A DNA stretch of 8,367 bases from JBFXDI01 sp050181295 (lineage in GTDB: Bacteria; Pseudomonadota; Alphaproteobacteria; Rhizobiales; Aestuariivirgaceae). The translations under genes were made by a program, and so were the position numbers. Below the pieces are notes generated by a model, which saw only the letters and a list, made by a program, of their open reading frames with translations, did not search any database and was not told the DNA's origin. The DNA is taken from the NCBI GenBank assembly GCA_050181295.1, contig JBFXDI010000160.1:1-8367 (forward strand). The letters are read 5' to 3'. Below, piece after piece: positions 1-7,052 of this stretch; the stretch's first letter is position 1; every line of letters begins with the position of its first letter.

Positions 1-101
1 TCGAAGCCGAGCTGCAGGCGCTCGCCGCCGGCACGGCCGATTTCAAGGAGGGCGCCGCGGCCTTCCTCGAAAAGCGCCCCGCCCGCTTCACCGGGCACTG
101 A
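1..101 (+). CDS. Enoyl-CoA hydratase/isomerase family protein, C-terminal end only
   Basis: Only the last 32 codons are in the window; the frame starts at base 3 and stops with TGA at 99-101. The visible peptide ends in a helix followed by the pattern DFKEG-x-x-AFLEKR-x-x-x-F-x-G, which is the typical C-terminus of crotonase-fold enoyl-CoA hydratases and of PaaG-like isomerases. In this family the pattern belongs to the C-terminal helices that cap the active site and help oligomerisation. Such enzymes hydrate or isomerise acyl-CoA thioesters in beta-oxidation or phenylacetate breakdown. The catalytic part lies outside the window, so substrate and exact activity cannot be assigned. The family call is fairly safe; any subfamily call would be a guess. 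Confidence 0.8.
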   Translation, partial: EAELQALAAGTADFKEGAAAFLEKRPARFTGH

Positions 102-113
102 AGGGGCGCCCCT
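102..113. repeat. 12-base perfect palindrome just after the hydratase stop
   Basis: The bases immediately after the stop codon read AGGGGCGCCCCT, which equals its own reverse complement. As RNA it could form only a very short hairpin (four pairs around a four-base loop), and no T run follows. It is therefore at best a weak terminator. It could also be a protein binding site or a chance product of high GC. It lies at the left edge of the region that separates the host gene from the restriction-modification cassette. Confidence 0.35.
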
Positions 114-161
114 CCCGCTGGCCGGCCGCACCGCCCTCGCGTAGGATCGGCGCCTGACGGT

Positions 162-275
162 GCGCAGGCCCGCAAGCGCGAGAAGGAAATCGAGGCCGCG
201 CCCTTCAAGGGCAAATCGCGCGGGACGCGACAGCCGGCCGTTCGACGGACGGAGAGACGAGGCGGGGGGAAATGA
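162..275 (+). pseudogene. Possible remnant of the C-terminal end of a gene upstream of mod
   Basis: Read in frame with the TGA at 273-275, this stretch encodes 37 residues that start AQARKREKEIEAAPFKGKSR and continue as a basic, glycine- and arginine-rich tail. The stop overlaps the mod start as ATGA, an arrangement common for translationally coupled genes in one operon. No ATG, GTG or TTG occurs in this frame back to the hydratase stop at 99-101, so it cannot be an intact gene. A likely reading is that an upstream partner of the cassette was deleted, leaving only its last codons. Chance is a real alternative, because GC-rich DNA often keeps frames open. I do not recognise the protein family. 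Confidence 0.25.
264..269 (+). promoter_or_regulatory. Ribosome binding site of mod, a run of six G
   Basis: Six consecutive G (264-269) followed by AA sit directly before the ATG at 272. This purine tract is the only Shine-Dalgarno-like sequence upstream and supports the 272 start, although the spacing is short. No promoter is evident in 102-263, so mod may be transcribed by read-through from the left or from a promoter I cannot recognise. Confidence 0.45.
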
Positions 276-2089
276 CCGAGCTGAGCTTCAAGGGCAAGGA
301 GTTCGTTTACAACCATCACCTTGCCGTGCCGTTCCGCCCGCTCGTGCCGGACGAGAAGAAGGGCATCGGCCCGGTGGCCCTCGACGGCAATCTGGTCATT
401 CACGGCGACAACCTTCATGCGCTGAAAGCCCTGTTGCCGCTCTATGCCGGCAAGGTGGACTGCGTCTTCATCGACCCGCCCTACAACACCGGCAACGAAG
501 GCTGGTCCTACAACGACAATGTCAACGCGCCGATGATCCGGGAATGGCTGGACGCCAATCCCATCGGCATCGAGGACGGGCTTCGGCACGACAAATGGTG
601 CGCCATGATGTGGCCGCGCCTGCGGTTGCTACACGAGCTGTTGTCTAACAAGGGTACTATATGGATCACTCTCGACGGGAACGAAGTGCATCGCGCTAAG
701 CTCATGCTCGATGCCATCTTTGGTGATGAGAACGGATTGGGGACTCTCGTTTGGGAGAAGTCCGACAGCCCTCGTATGGACGCTAACACGTTTTCGTCAA
801 GTCACGACTTCATCGTGGCCTATGCCAAGTCTCCGGCCGATATGATTTTCCAGCGGATTGGTGCTGACGACGATGAAGCGCCGGAGCACTATAACCTGCT
901 CAATGAGAACGGGCGCAGATACTACCTAAAGCCACTGAGGGCGATGGGGGGCCAGGGCGAAACACGGGAGGCTCGGCCCAATCTCTACTACGCTCTTGTG
1001 GCTCCCGACGGAGTCGAGGTCTATCCGAAAAGGCAGGACGGCTCCGACGGTGCGTGGAGGTGGAGCAAAGAGAAGACAAGGACGGATGCTGCGCGAATTG
1101 AGTGGCGACAAGGTCGAACGGGTTGGACTCCCTACTTCCGAATCTACGCCGACACGTCTGAGGGACGGCCGCCAGAGACCATTTGGTATCATCGGGATGT
1201 AGGAAGCTCCCGCACGGCTAAAGCGCAGATCAAGCAGATATTTGGTGAGGCTGCCTTTGACACTCCAAAACCGCTTGGGTTGGTCCAGAGAGTTATTGAA
1301 ATTGCCACAGAGTCCAACTCGATAATTCTCGACTCCTTCGCCGGGTCGGGCACAACTGGCCATGCCCTCCTTGAGGCCAACAAGCGCGATGGCGGCAATC
1401 GACGGTTCATTCTGGTCGAGATGGAGGACTATGCCGACCGTCTCACCGCCGAGCGGGTGCGCCGCGTCATCAACGGCTACGACTTCAAGGGGACGCAGCG
1501 CACCGAGCTGCTGCGCGAAAGCCTCAACTGGCGGGCGCTGACCAGAGCCGAGGATCTGATCCACAAGGTCGAGGCCGTCGAAAACCTTCACAAGCACGAA
1601 TATGACCGCATCAGGAAGGACGTCGATGACGGCGAGCTGATCGTCACCGGCGAAAAGTCGGTCGCGGAACGCGCCGAAGGCCTGGGTGGCGCTTTCACCT
1701 ACTGCACTCTTGGCGACCCCGTGGAACTGGACAAGGTGCTGACCGGCGAAGCCCTGCCGCCCTATGCCGGCATCGGGGCGGCCTTGTTTCACATGGCGAC
1801 CAGCCGGGCGCTCGATCCCGCCGCTGTGCGCGAAGCCGACTGCTACCTTGGCGAAGCCAATGGGCAGCATGTCTGGCTGATCTATCGGCCGGACCTCGAA
1901 TGGCTCAAGACGGCGGAGGCGGCGCTGACGCTTTCGCGCGCGAAAGCGTTTGCGGCGACCGACCCGAAGAAGCGACATCTCGTTTTCGCGCCCGCCCGCT
2001 ACGTCTCGCAGAAGATGCTCGGCGAGCGGAATATCCCCGTCGAGTTCGTGCCGCTGCCCTTCGCCCTCTATCGCATCGACCGGAGCTGA
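272..2089 (+). CDS. mod: Type III restriction-modification system, Mod subunit (site-specific DNA N6-adenine methyltransferase)
   Basis: This 605 aa protein transfers a methyl group from S-adenosylmethionine to adenine in an asymmetric recognition site and supplies sequence specificity for the partner Res. The catalytic motif DPPY is at residues 68-71 (context FIDPPYNTGNEG). The AdoMet-binding FxGxG motif is at 356-360 (DSFAGSGTTGHA), preceded by TPKPLGLVQRVI near 331-342. DPPY before FxGxG is the beta-class order used by type III Mod proteins. The part between, about residues 120-330, should hold the target recognition domain; at the DNA level 661-1320 is about 56% GC by hand count against 62-64% on either side, and uses codons rare nearby (ATA, CTA, AGA). 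Residues about 400-605 form the C-terminal extension typical of Mod. Length is close to EcoP15I Mod. ATG 272 is preceded by a G-rich ribosome site, and res follows after 8 bases. Confidence 0.93.
   Translation: MTELSFKGKEFVYNHHLAVPFRPLVPDEKKGIGPVALDGNLVIHGDNLHALKALLPLYAGKVDCVFIDPPYNTGNEGWSYNDNVNAPMIREWLDANPIGIEDGLRHDKWCAMMWPRLRLLHELLSNKGTIWITLDGNEVHRAKLMLDAIFGDENGLGTLVWEKSDSPRMDANTFSSSHDFIVAYAKSPADMIFQRIGADDDEAPEHYNLLNENGRRYYLKPLRAMGGQGETREARPNLYYALVAPDGVEVYPKRQDGSDGAWRWSKEKTRTDAARIEWRQGRTGWTPYFRIYADTSEGRPPETIWYHRDVGSSRTAKAQIKQIFGEAAFDTPKPLGLVQRVIEIATESNSIILDSFAGSGTTGHALLEANKRDGGNRRFILVEMEDYADRLTAERVRRVINGYDFKGTQRTELLRESLNWRALTRAEDLIHKVEAVENLHKHEYDRIRKDVDDGELIVTGEKSVAERAEGLGGAFTYCTLGDPVELDKVLTGEALPPYAGIGAALFHMATSRALDPAAVREADCYLGEANGQHVWLIYRPDLEWLKTAEAALTLSRAKAFAATDPKKRHLVFAPARYVSQKMLGERNIPVEFVPLPFALYRIDRS
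2082..2085 (+). promoter_or_regulatory. Probable ribosome binding site of res inside the mod end
   Basis: GGAG lies in the last codons of mod, 12 bases before the ATG at 2098. It is the best Shine-Dalgarno match for that start. The frame is open further upstream to an ATG at 1900, but using that would put about 190 bases of overlap inside mod and add residues unlike the family, so the 2098 start is preferred. Confidence 0.4.
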
Positions 2090-2097
2090 GCCGACGG

Positions 2098-4692
2098 ATG
2101 TTTCGCCAGCTCGACTATCAGGACCGCGTTCTGGAAACGCTCGATTCCTACCTCGATGTTCTCAAGAACAAGAAGAAGGAAGCGGACGAGGTTGCCGAGC
2201 TTGCCGCCGGCAAGCCGCATCTCAACATCAAGGTTCCCGATTTTACGCGGGAAGCATGGGAGGCGCTCGAGACGGCGGGCAAGCTCCCCGCATCTCGGGC
2301 AAACATCCCGTTTTCGCCGCGCATCGACGGGAGCGGCCGGCCGGTTCCGAACGCCGTTCTGAAAGTTCCGACCGGGGGCGGCAAGACCTGGCTCGCCGTG
2401 TCCGGCCTGTCGCGGATCATGGGCCGCTATCTCGACCGCAACGCCGGCTTCGTTCTCTGGATCGTTCCCAACGAGGCGATCTATTCGCAGACCCTCAAAC
2501 ATCTGAAAGACAGACAGCACCCTTACCGGCAGGCCCTCGACCGTGCGGCCGCCGGCCGGGTGCGGATCATGGAAAAGTCCGATCGCCTCGACGCGCGCGA
2601 CGTGGAAGCCCAGCTTTGCGTCATGCTGCTGATGCTGCAATCGGCCAATCGGCAGACGCAGGAGTCGCTCAAGATGTTCCGGGAACGGGGCGACGTTCAC
2701 GGCTTCTTTCCGCCGGAGGGCGAACAGCAGGCGCATCGGGCCGCCATCGACCGGACCCCGAACCTCGATGTCTATACGGACATGTTCCCGATGGTGAAGG
2801 ATTCCCTCGGCAATGCCCTGCGCATGATCCGTCCCGTCGTGGTAATGGACGAAGGCCACAAGGCCATTTCCGATCTGGCGTTCGGCACCCTTTACGGATT
2901 CAATCCCTGCTTCGTGCTGGAGCTGACGGCCACGCCCATCGACCTGCAGCCGCGCGGCGGCAAGAACCCGCGACCGGGCCGCTACGCCAATGTGCTGGCC
3001 GACGTGACCGGACGCGATCTGGACCGCGAGGGCATGATAAAAATGCCCCTCAATCTCGACCCCAAACAGGGCAACGACTGGAAGGCGACGCTCAACGCCG
3101 CGTTGCTGAAGCTCGACGCGATCAACGCCGACGCGAAGAAGCTGCGCGCCGAAACCGACCGCTATATCCGGCCGATCATGCTCGTCCAGGTCGAGCGCAC
3201 CGGCAAGGACCAGCGGGACGCGGGCCATATCCACGCCGACGACGTGAAGGATTGGCTGCTGGCCCAGGGGTTCGACGAGGCGGAAATCGCCATCAAGACG
3301 GCGGAGCAGAACGACTTGGGCAACCCCGAGAACCAGGACCTGCTTTCGCCGCTCAACCGGGTGCGGGCGATCGTCACCAAGCAGGCTTTGCAGGAAGGCT
3401 GGGATTGTCCCTTCGCCTATGTGCTGTGCAGCCTTGCCGCCAGCTCCAACCTCAACGCCATGACGCAGCTTGTGGGCCGCATCCTCCGCCAGCCCCACGC
3501 GCTCAAGACCGACGTCCCGTCGCTGGACGAGTGCCATGTCATTACCCACCATGCCGGCACGGCCGATGTGGTGAACGCCATCAAGAGCGGGCTGGAGCAG
3601 GACGGGCTCGGCGACCTCGTGGTGGAAGTCGCCCAGGCCGACCCGGCCGGCGGGGGCAAGGTCGCGCAGACGATCAAACGGCGGCGGGCCTTCGACAAGA
3701 CCGAAATCTATCTGCCCAAGGTGATGATCGCCGACGGCGACGACGTGCGCGATCTCGACTACGAAACCGATATTCTCTCCGTCGTCGACTGGCGCGGCTT
3801 CGACCCCAGGGCCATCGCGGTGCGGATTCCGGACAACGCGCAGGCCGCCGAAAGCCAGCTTCAGCGCATCCGGCTTTCCGACAGCGGCGACGACTTGATC
3901 GTCGGGGAGATCGTTGCCGCCAACAGCGAGCTTCTCGTCTTCGACGCGACCTATGCCGTGCGCATGGTGTCCGACATCGTGCCGAACCCCTTTGTCGGCC
4001 GGGAAATCGTCGGGGCGCTGATCGGGGCGCTCAGGGCACGCGGCTTCGACGATGCGAAGCTGGGAGCGCTTGCCGGCCTGATCGTGGAAGAGCTGCGCAA
4101 GGGCCTCGACGCCGAGCGCGCCGCCCGCGCCGAGAAACTGTTCAAGGCCGAAGTGGCGGCCGGACGCATCCAGTTCCGTTTGCGCATCGACGGTCGCAAC
4201 TGGAAAATGCCCTTCACGGTGGAAACGACCGAGCCGATCAACGGCCGACAGCTTCTTTCGAAGACCGGCGGCGCTCTCGAAAGGAGCCTGTTCGCTCCGA
4301 TCTACGAAAACGACCTCAACGGCGACGAGCGCGATATCGCCCTCTATCTCGATGGCGAGAACGTCCTCGACTGGTGGCACCGCAACGTCGCCCGGGCGCA
4401 ATACGGCATCCAGGGCTGGCGCAGGGCCAAGATCTATCCCGACTTCATCTTCGCTTTGCGGCATGACGGCGGGGCAGCGAAAATCACCGTTCTCGAGACC
4501 AAGGGCGACCAGCTCGACAATCTCGATACCGCCTACAAGCGCGACCTGCTGGATTTCCTGTCCGGGCATTTCGCGTGGGACAACACGGTCCCGGTCGGCG
4601 AGCTTGAACTGGTCAGGAACGGCGGCGAGACGGTCAGGGCCACCCTCATCCTCATGAGCGAGTGGAGGGCCAAGCTTCCTGCCTATCTTTGA
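2098..4692 (+). CDS. res: Type III restriction-modification system, Res subunit (SF2 helicase/translocase-endonuclease)
   Basis: This 864 aa protein is the restriction subunit. With Mod it uses ATP to move or signal along DNA and cuts near unmethylated sites. The helicase motifs appear in order: a Walker A loop PTGGGKT at residues 91-97, motif II DEGH at 251-254, motif III TAT at 277-279, motif V LQEGWDCP at 431-438 and motif VI QLVGRILRQP at 457-466. The C-terminal nuclease has a PD-(D/E)XK signature with D782 (YPDF context) and E800-T-K802 (VLETKG context). All expected catalytic residues are present. It begins MFRQLDYQDRVLETLDSYL, a family-like start. It is about 100 residues shorter than EcoP15I Res (970 aa, from memory), so it belongs to a more compact branch. 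An 8-base gap from mod indicates one operon. Several shorter or longer frames over the same bases are shadows. Confidence 0.93.
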   Translation: MFRQLDYQDRVLETLDSYLDVLKNKKKEADEVAELAAGKPHLNIKVPDFTREAWEALETAGKLPASRANIPFSPRIDGSGRPVPNAVLKVPTGGGKTWLAVSGLSRIMGRYLDRNAGFVLWIVPNEAIYSQTLKHLKDRQHPYRQALDRAAAGRVRIMEKSDRLDARDVEAQLCVMLLMLQSANRQTQESLKMFRERGDVHGFFPPEGEQQAHRAAIDRTPNLDVYTDMFPMVKDSLGNALRMIRPVVVMDEGHKAISDLAFGTLYGFNPCFVLELTATPIDLQPRGGKNPRPGRYANVLADVTGRDLDREGMIKMPLNLDPKQGNDWKATLNAALLKLDAINADAKKLRAETDRYIRPIMLVQVERTGKDQRDAGHIHADDVKDWLLAQGFDEAEIAIKTAEQNDLGNPENQDLLSPLNRVRAIVTKQALQEGWDCPFAYVLCSLAASSNLNAMTQLVGRILRQPHALKTDVPSLDECHVITHHAGTADVVNAIKSGLEQDGLGDLVVEVAQADPAGGGKVAQTIKRRRAFDKTEIYLPKVMIADGDDVRDLDYETDILSVVDWRGFDPRAIAVRIPDNAQAAESQLQRIRLSDSGDDLIVGEIVAANSELLVFDATYAVRMVSDIVPNPFVGREIVGALIGALRARGFDDAKLGALAGLIVEELRKGLDAERAARAEKLFKAEVAAGRIQFRLRIDGRNWKMPFTVETTEPINGRQLLSKTGGALERSLFAPIYENDLNGDERDIALYLDGENVLDWWHRNVARAQYGIQGWRRAKIYPDFIFALRHDGGAAKITVLETKGDQLDNLDTAYKRDLLDFLSGHFAWDNTVPVGELELVRNGGETVRATLILMSEWRAKLPAYL

Positions 4693-4702
4693 ATCCGCGC
4701 CT

Positions 4703-4720
4703 CGCCGCGGGTTAACGGCG
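4703..4720. terminator. Short inverted repeat between the convergent res and transporter genes (weak terminator candidate)
   Basis: CGCCG at 4703-4707 pairs with CGGCG at 4716-4720 around an 8-base loop that contains the transporter stop codon (TAA on the minus strand). A second hairpin, GGCGCC-GGAA-GGCGCC at 4726-4741, lies inside the 3' end of the transporter. Neither is followed by a T run on either strand. They could slow transcription from both directions, but a true intrinsic terminator is not shown. Confidence 0.25.
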
Positions 4721-5698
4721 TCCCGGGCGCCGGAAGGCGCCGGCCTGCGCATAGAGCACGCCGGCGACGATGATCGTCCCGCCGGCGAGCTGCCCCCAGC
4801 TCGGGATGCCGCCCATATAGAGCGTCACCAGCACCGCCGAGACGGGGATCAGGTTCATGTACATCGAGGCGATATTGACGCCGATCCGCGCCACGCCCCA
4901 GTGCCACAGGAAATTGGCGAGCGCGATCGGGACGAAGCCCATATAGATCAGGCAGAGCAGCGGCTCGAGCGAGAGGTCGATCCTGATCTCGTTCACGCCC
5001 GCGACATGGAGGACGACGGCGAGCAGCACCAGCGTGATCGCCGAGGGCAGCAGCGTATAGGCGTTGCGCTCGAGCTGCGAGAAGGCCCGCAGGTGATGCT
5101 GCATCGCGAGCGAATACCAGGTCCAGGTGACGTTCGCGACGACGAGGATGAGCTCGCCGACGCCGAAGCCGAACTCGTCCTGCCGGATCGCCATGGCCGC
5201 GATGACGCCGCCGGTGACCGAGAAGACAGCGCCGATCACGATGCGCTGCGTCAGCGGCACGCGATGCAGCGCCCAGGCGGTGATCGCCGCGGTGATCGGG
5301 TTGGTGGCGGCGATGATCGCCGCCGAGAGGCCGCTCGAGAAATAGACCGCGAGCGTCGTCAGCATCGAGCCGAGCGTGATGCCGACGAATCCGAGCCAGG
5401 TCATGGTTGCCCAGGGAATGCCGCGCCGGAACGGCGTCTTCCTCTCGACCAGCCAGAGCACGACGCAGAGCGCGAAGGCGCCGATGACCTGGCGTCCCGC
5501 CGTCGCCGAGACGACGTCCCAGCGCGACAGCAGGAACTCCATGATCGGGAAGAAGGTGCCCCAGGTGACGGCATTGAACATGATCGCGCCGTTGGCCGTC
5601 AGCGCCTCCTTCATGCTCATGCCGGCGCGCATCCGCCCCGGCAGAGGCTCCGGCGGGATTTCGGCGGAAGGAGGGTCGGTCGGGGTTCCGGTCGTCAT
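4712..5698 (-). CDS. EamA / drug-metabolite transporter (DMT) superfamily permease
   Basis: This 328 aa inner-membrane protein shows about ten hydrophobic segments arranged as two related halves (about residues 36-171 and 180-318), the classic duplicated EamA layout. The ends of the halves share a matching pattern: ATNPITAA at 131-138 and MNLIPVSA at 281-288. Members export or import small metabolites such as amino acids or amines; the substrate cannot be told from sequence. The ATG at 5698 lies 8 bases after the MFS gene stop, so the two are probably one transcript. The first 22 residues are proline-rich and hydrophilic, with no strong ribosome site; ATG 5632 or 5620 would also leave a complete transporter. 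The same frame stays open through the MFS gene upstream, but that part is not real coding sequence. Confidence 0.88.
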   Translation of the reverse strand: MTTGTPTDPPSAEIPPEPLPGRMRAGMSMKEALTANGAIMFNAVTWGTFFPIMEFLLSRWDVVSATAGRQVIGAFALCVVLWLVERKTPFRRGIPWATMTWLGFVGITLGSMLTTLAVYFSSGLSAAIIAATNPITAAITAWALHRVPLTQRIVIGAVFSVTGGVIAAMAIRQDEFGFGVGELILVVANVTWTWYSLAMQHHLRAFSQLERNAYTLLPSAITLVLLAVVLHVAGVNEIRIDLSLEPLLCLIYMGFVPIALANFLWHWGVARIGVNIASMYMNLIPVSAVLVTLYMGGIPSWGQLAGGTIIVAGVLYAQAGAFRRPGRR

Positions 5699-5706
5699 GG
5701 CCTGGG

Positions 5707-6891
5707 TTACATCGATCGCGGGATCCAGCGGCTCGTCCAGGCGCAATAGACGAGGAAGAGGCCGGTCGCGGCGAACACCGAACGGAGATCGAACACGCTC
5801 AGCAGGATCGAGAAGAAGGCGAACGGCAGCAACGCCGCGAGATCGCGATACATGCCGTAGACCATCGTCATCTCCGGCCGCTCGCGCGCCCGGACGCTGC
5901 GCAGGAAGGGAACCCCGACGACGGAATCGAGCCCGACCGCGGCGAAGGAGGCGAGCACCATCAGGCCGCAGACCGGCAGCACATGGTCGAAGGCGAAGGG
6001 GATCGTGAGCGTCGCCGCCGCCGCGGCGAGGAAGCAGGCGAGCAGGAAGTTGCGGATGCCGAAGCGCCGCCCGAGCCACCCCATCACCGGGCTGAGGAAG
6101 AGCGGCAGGGTGCAGGCCGTGATCAGCAGCGCCGTCGCGTTGTCGCTCCTGTGGTTCAGCACCATGTAGGCGGGCGCGTAGTAGTAGATCGTGATCCAGA
6201 ACACCTCGCGCCCGAAGCTCAGCAGCCAGGCGAGAACGAGCCGCGGCTGGGCGATGAAGCGGCGCACGCTTTGCAGGGGATTCTGTCCGACCGACTTCGG
6301 CGGGTTGGCCGGGCCATGCTCCATCCGCACGCGCCAGAAATAGACCAGCAGCAGGGCCGCCGCGAAGCTGCTGAGGAGGTAGGTGGCCCAGGGGCTGACC
6401 GAGGCGTAGAGCACCACCCCGAGGCCCGGCCCCGCCGTCCAGCAGATCGCCGAGAAGAAGATCCGGAGCGGCTCGGAGCGCACGAAATCCTGCTTTTTGA
6501 TATAGGCCATGATGTAGAGGTTGAGGCCGCTCAGCAGGCAGGAGGAGGCGAAGACGCGCAGGCTCATGCCGAGCGCCAGCGCCGCCAGCGTCTCGCGCGC
6601 GAGGAAGAAGGGCACGATCACCATGAGCCCGGCGCCGAGCGTATAGACCCAGCGCGGCCGGATCCGGCGCACCAGCACCGGGATGAACCAGCTCAGCACC
6701 ACGCCTGCGAAGGTCGTCGCGAAGAACAGGATCGAGCTGTCGCGGGCGTTGCCCAGCGCATCGAGCGCGACCAGCGGGATGACGGTGGTGAGGGTGGATC
6801 GCGCCAGCGAATCGATGGCGAACATCAGCGCGAAGCTGCGCGCGCCCGGCCGTCCGAACGCACGGACCCACGCTGGCATGACGACGGACAT
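5707..6891 (-). CDS. Major facilitator superfamily (MFS) transporter
   Basis: This protein of 394 aa has about twelve hydrophobic segments, split six and six by a hydrophilic central loop near residues 187-217, the standard MFS layout. Basic cytoplasmic loops occur where MFS motif A and its repeat are expected: RRIRPR at about 75-80 between segments 2 and 3, and GRRFGIRN near 274-281 between segments 8 and 9. Transport direction and substrate are unknown. I chose ATG 6891 (MSVVMPAW); a GTG at 6906 would add five residues and ATG 6879 would remove four, and none has a clear ribosome site. The stop lies 8 bases before the EamA gene on the same strand. The divergent neighbour is an amine or amino-acid oxidase, so a related nitrogen compound is a possible substrate, but this is inference. 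Confidence 0.88.
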   Translation of the reverse strand: MSVVMPAWVRAFGRPGARSFALMFAIDSLARSTLTTVIPLVALDALGNARDSSILFFATTFAGVVLSWFIPVLVRRIRPRWVYTLGAGLMVIVPFFLARETLAALALGMSLRVFASSCLLSGLNLYIMAYIKKQDFVRSEPLRIFFSAICWTAGPGLGVVLYASVSPWATYLLSSFAAALLLVYFWRVRMEHGPANPPKSVGQNPLQSVRRFIAQPRLVLAWLLSFGREVFWITIYYYAPAYMVLNHRSDNATALLITACTLPLFLSPVMGWLGRRFGIRNFLLACFLAAAAATLTIPFAFDHVLPVCGLMVLASFAAVGLDSVVGVPFLRSVRARERPEMTMVYGMYRDLAALLPFAFFSILLSVFDLRSVFAATGLFLVYCAWTSRWIPRSM

Positions 6892-7052
6892 TGGCCCCGG
6901 CTGCACCTTGCGCCGCGGCGACCGAGCCGAGGCAATGGCGCGAGCCTAGCGTGGCGGCGCGGGGCCGTGCAAGGCACGCAGGCGGCGGTTTTCCGGCTGG
7001 CGTGGCCGGTGCCGCTCGGGCATATCTAGGCGCCTTTTTTCCGAGGGAACTC
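6892..7052. promoter_or_regulatory. Divergent intergenic region between the MFS transporter and oxidoreductase genes
   Basis: These 161 bases separate two genes transcribed away from each other, so promoters for both should lie here. I see no convincing -35/-10 pair; the only AT-rich patches are TTTT at 6989-6992, CATATCTA at 7021-7028 and a T run at 7035-7040. No clear operator repeat or riboswitch-like fold was recognised. The role as a promoter region is inferred from gene orientation. Confidence 0.5.
7043..7048 (+). promoter_or_regulatory. Ribosome binding site of the oxidoreductase gene
   Basis: GAGGGA ends four bases before the ATG at 7053. It is a good Shine-Dalgarno match and supports that start; the protein translated from it then reaches the Rossmann nucleotide-binding motif at residue 46. 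Confidence 0.65.

Noticed and set aside
160..648. GTG-started 162-codon frame overlapping the mod start
   Set aside because: It lies in a different frame from mod, is extremely arginine-rich, and has no recognisable domain. It is a shadow of mod.
1900..2097. Upstream extension of res starting inside mod
   Set aside because: It would overlap mod by about 190 bases with residues unlike type III Res. ATG 2098 gives a family-like N-terminus 8 bases after the mod stop.
1950..4466. 838-codon plus-strand frame overlapping res
   Set aside because: Its product is dominated by R, G, A, P and S with no motif. The overlapping res frame has every helicase and nuclease motif.
4726..4741. GGCGCC-GGAA-GGCGCC hairpin as a transcription terminator
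   Set aside because: It lies within the coding end of the EamA gene and has no T run on either strand. It is more likely a product of the GC-rich C-terminal codons.
2068..4752. Very long minus-strand open frame (894 codons) opposite res
   Set aside because: It mirrors the res codon frame in GC-rich DNA. Its translation is low in complexity, shows no recognisable domain, and covers a gene with complete catalytic motifs on the other strand.
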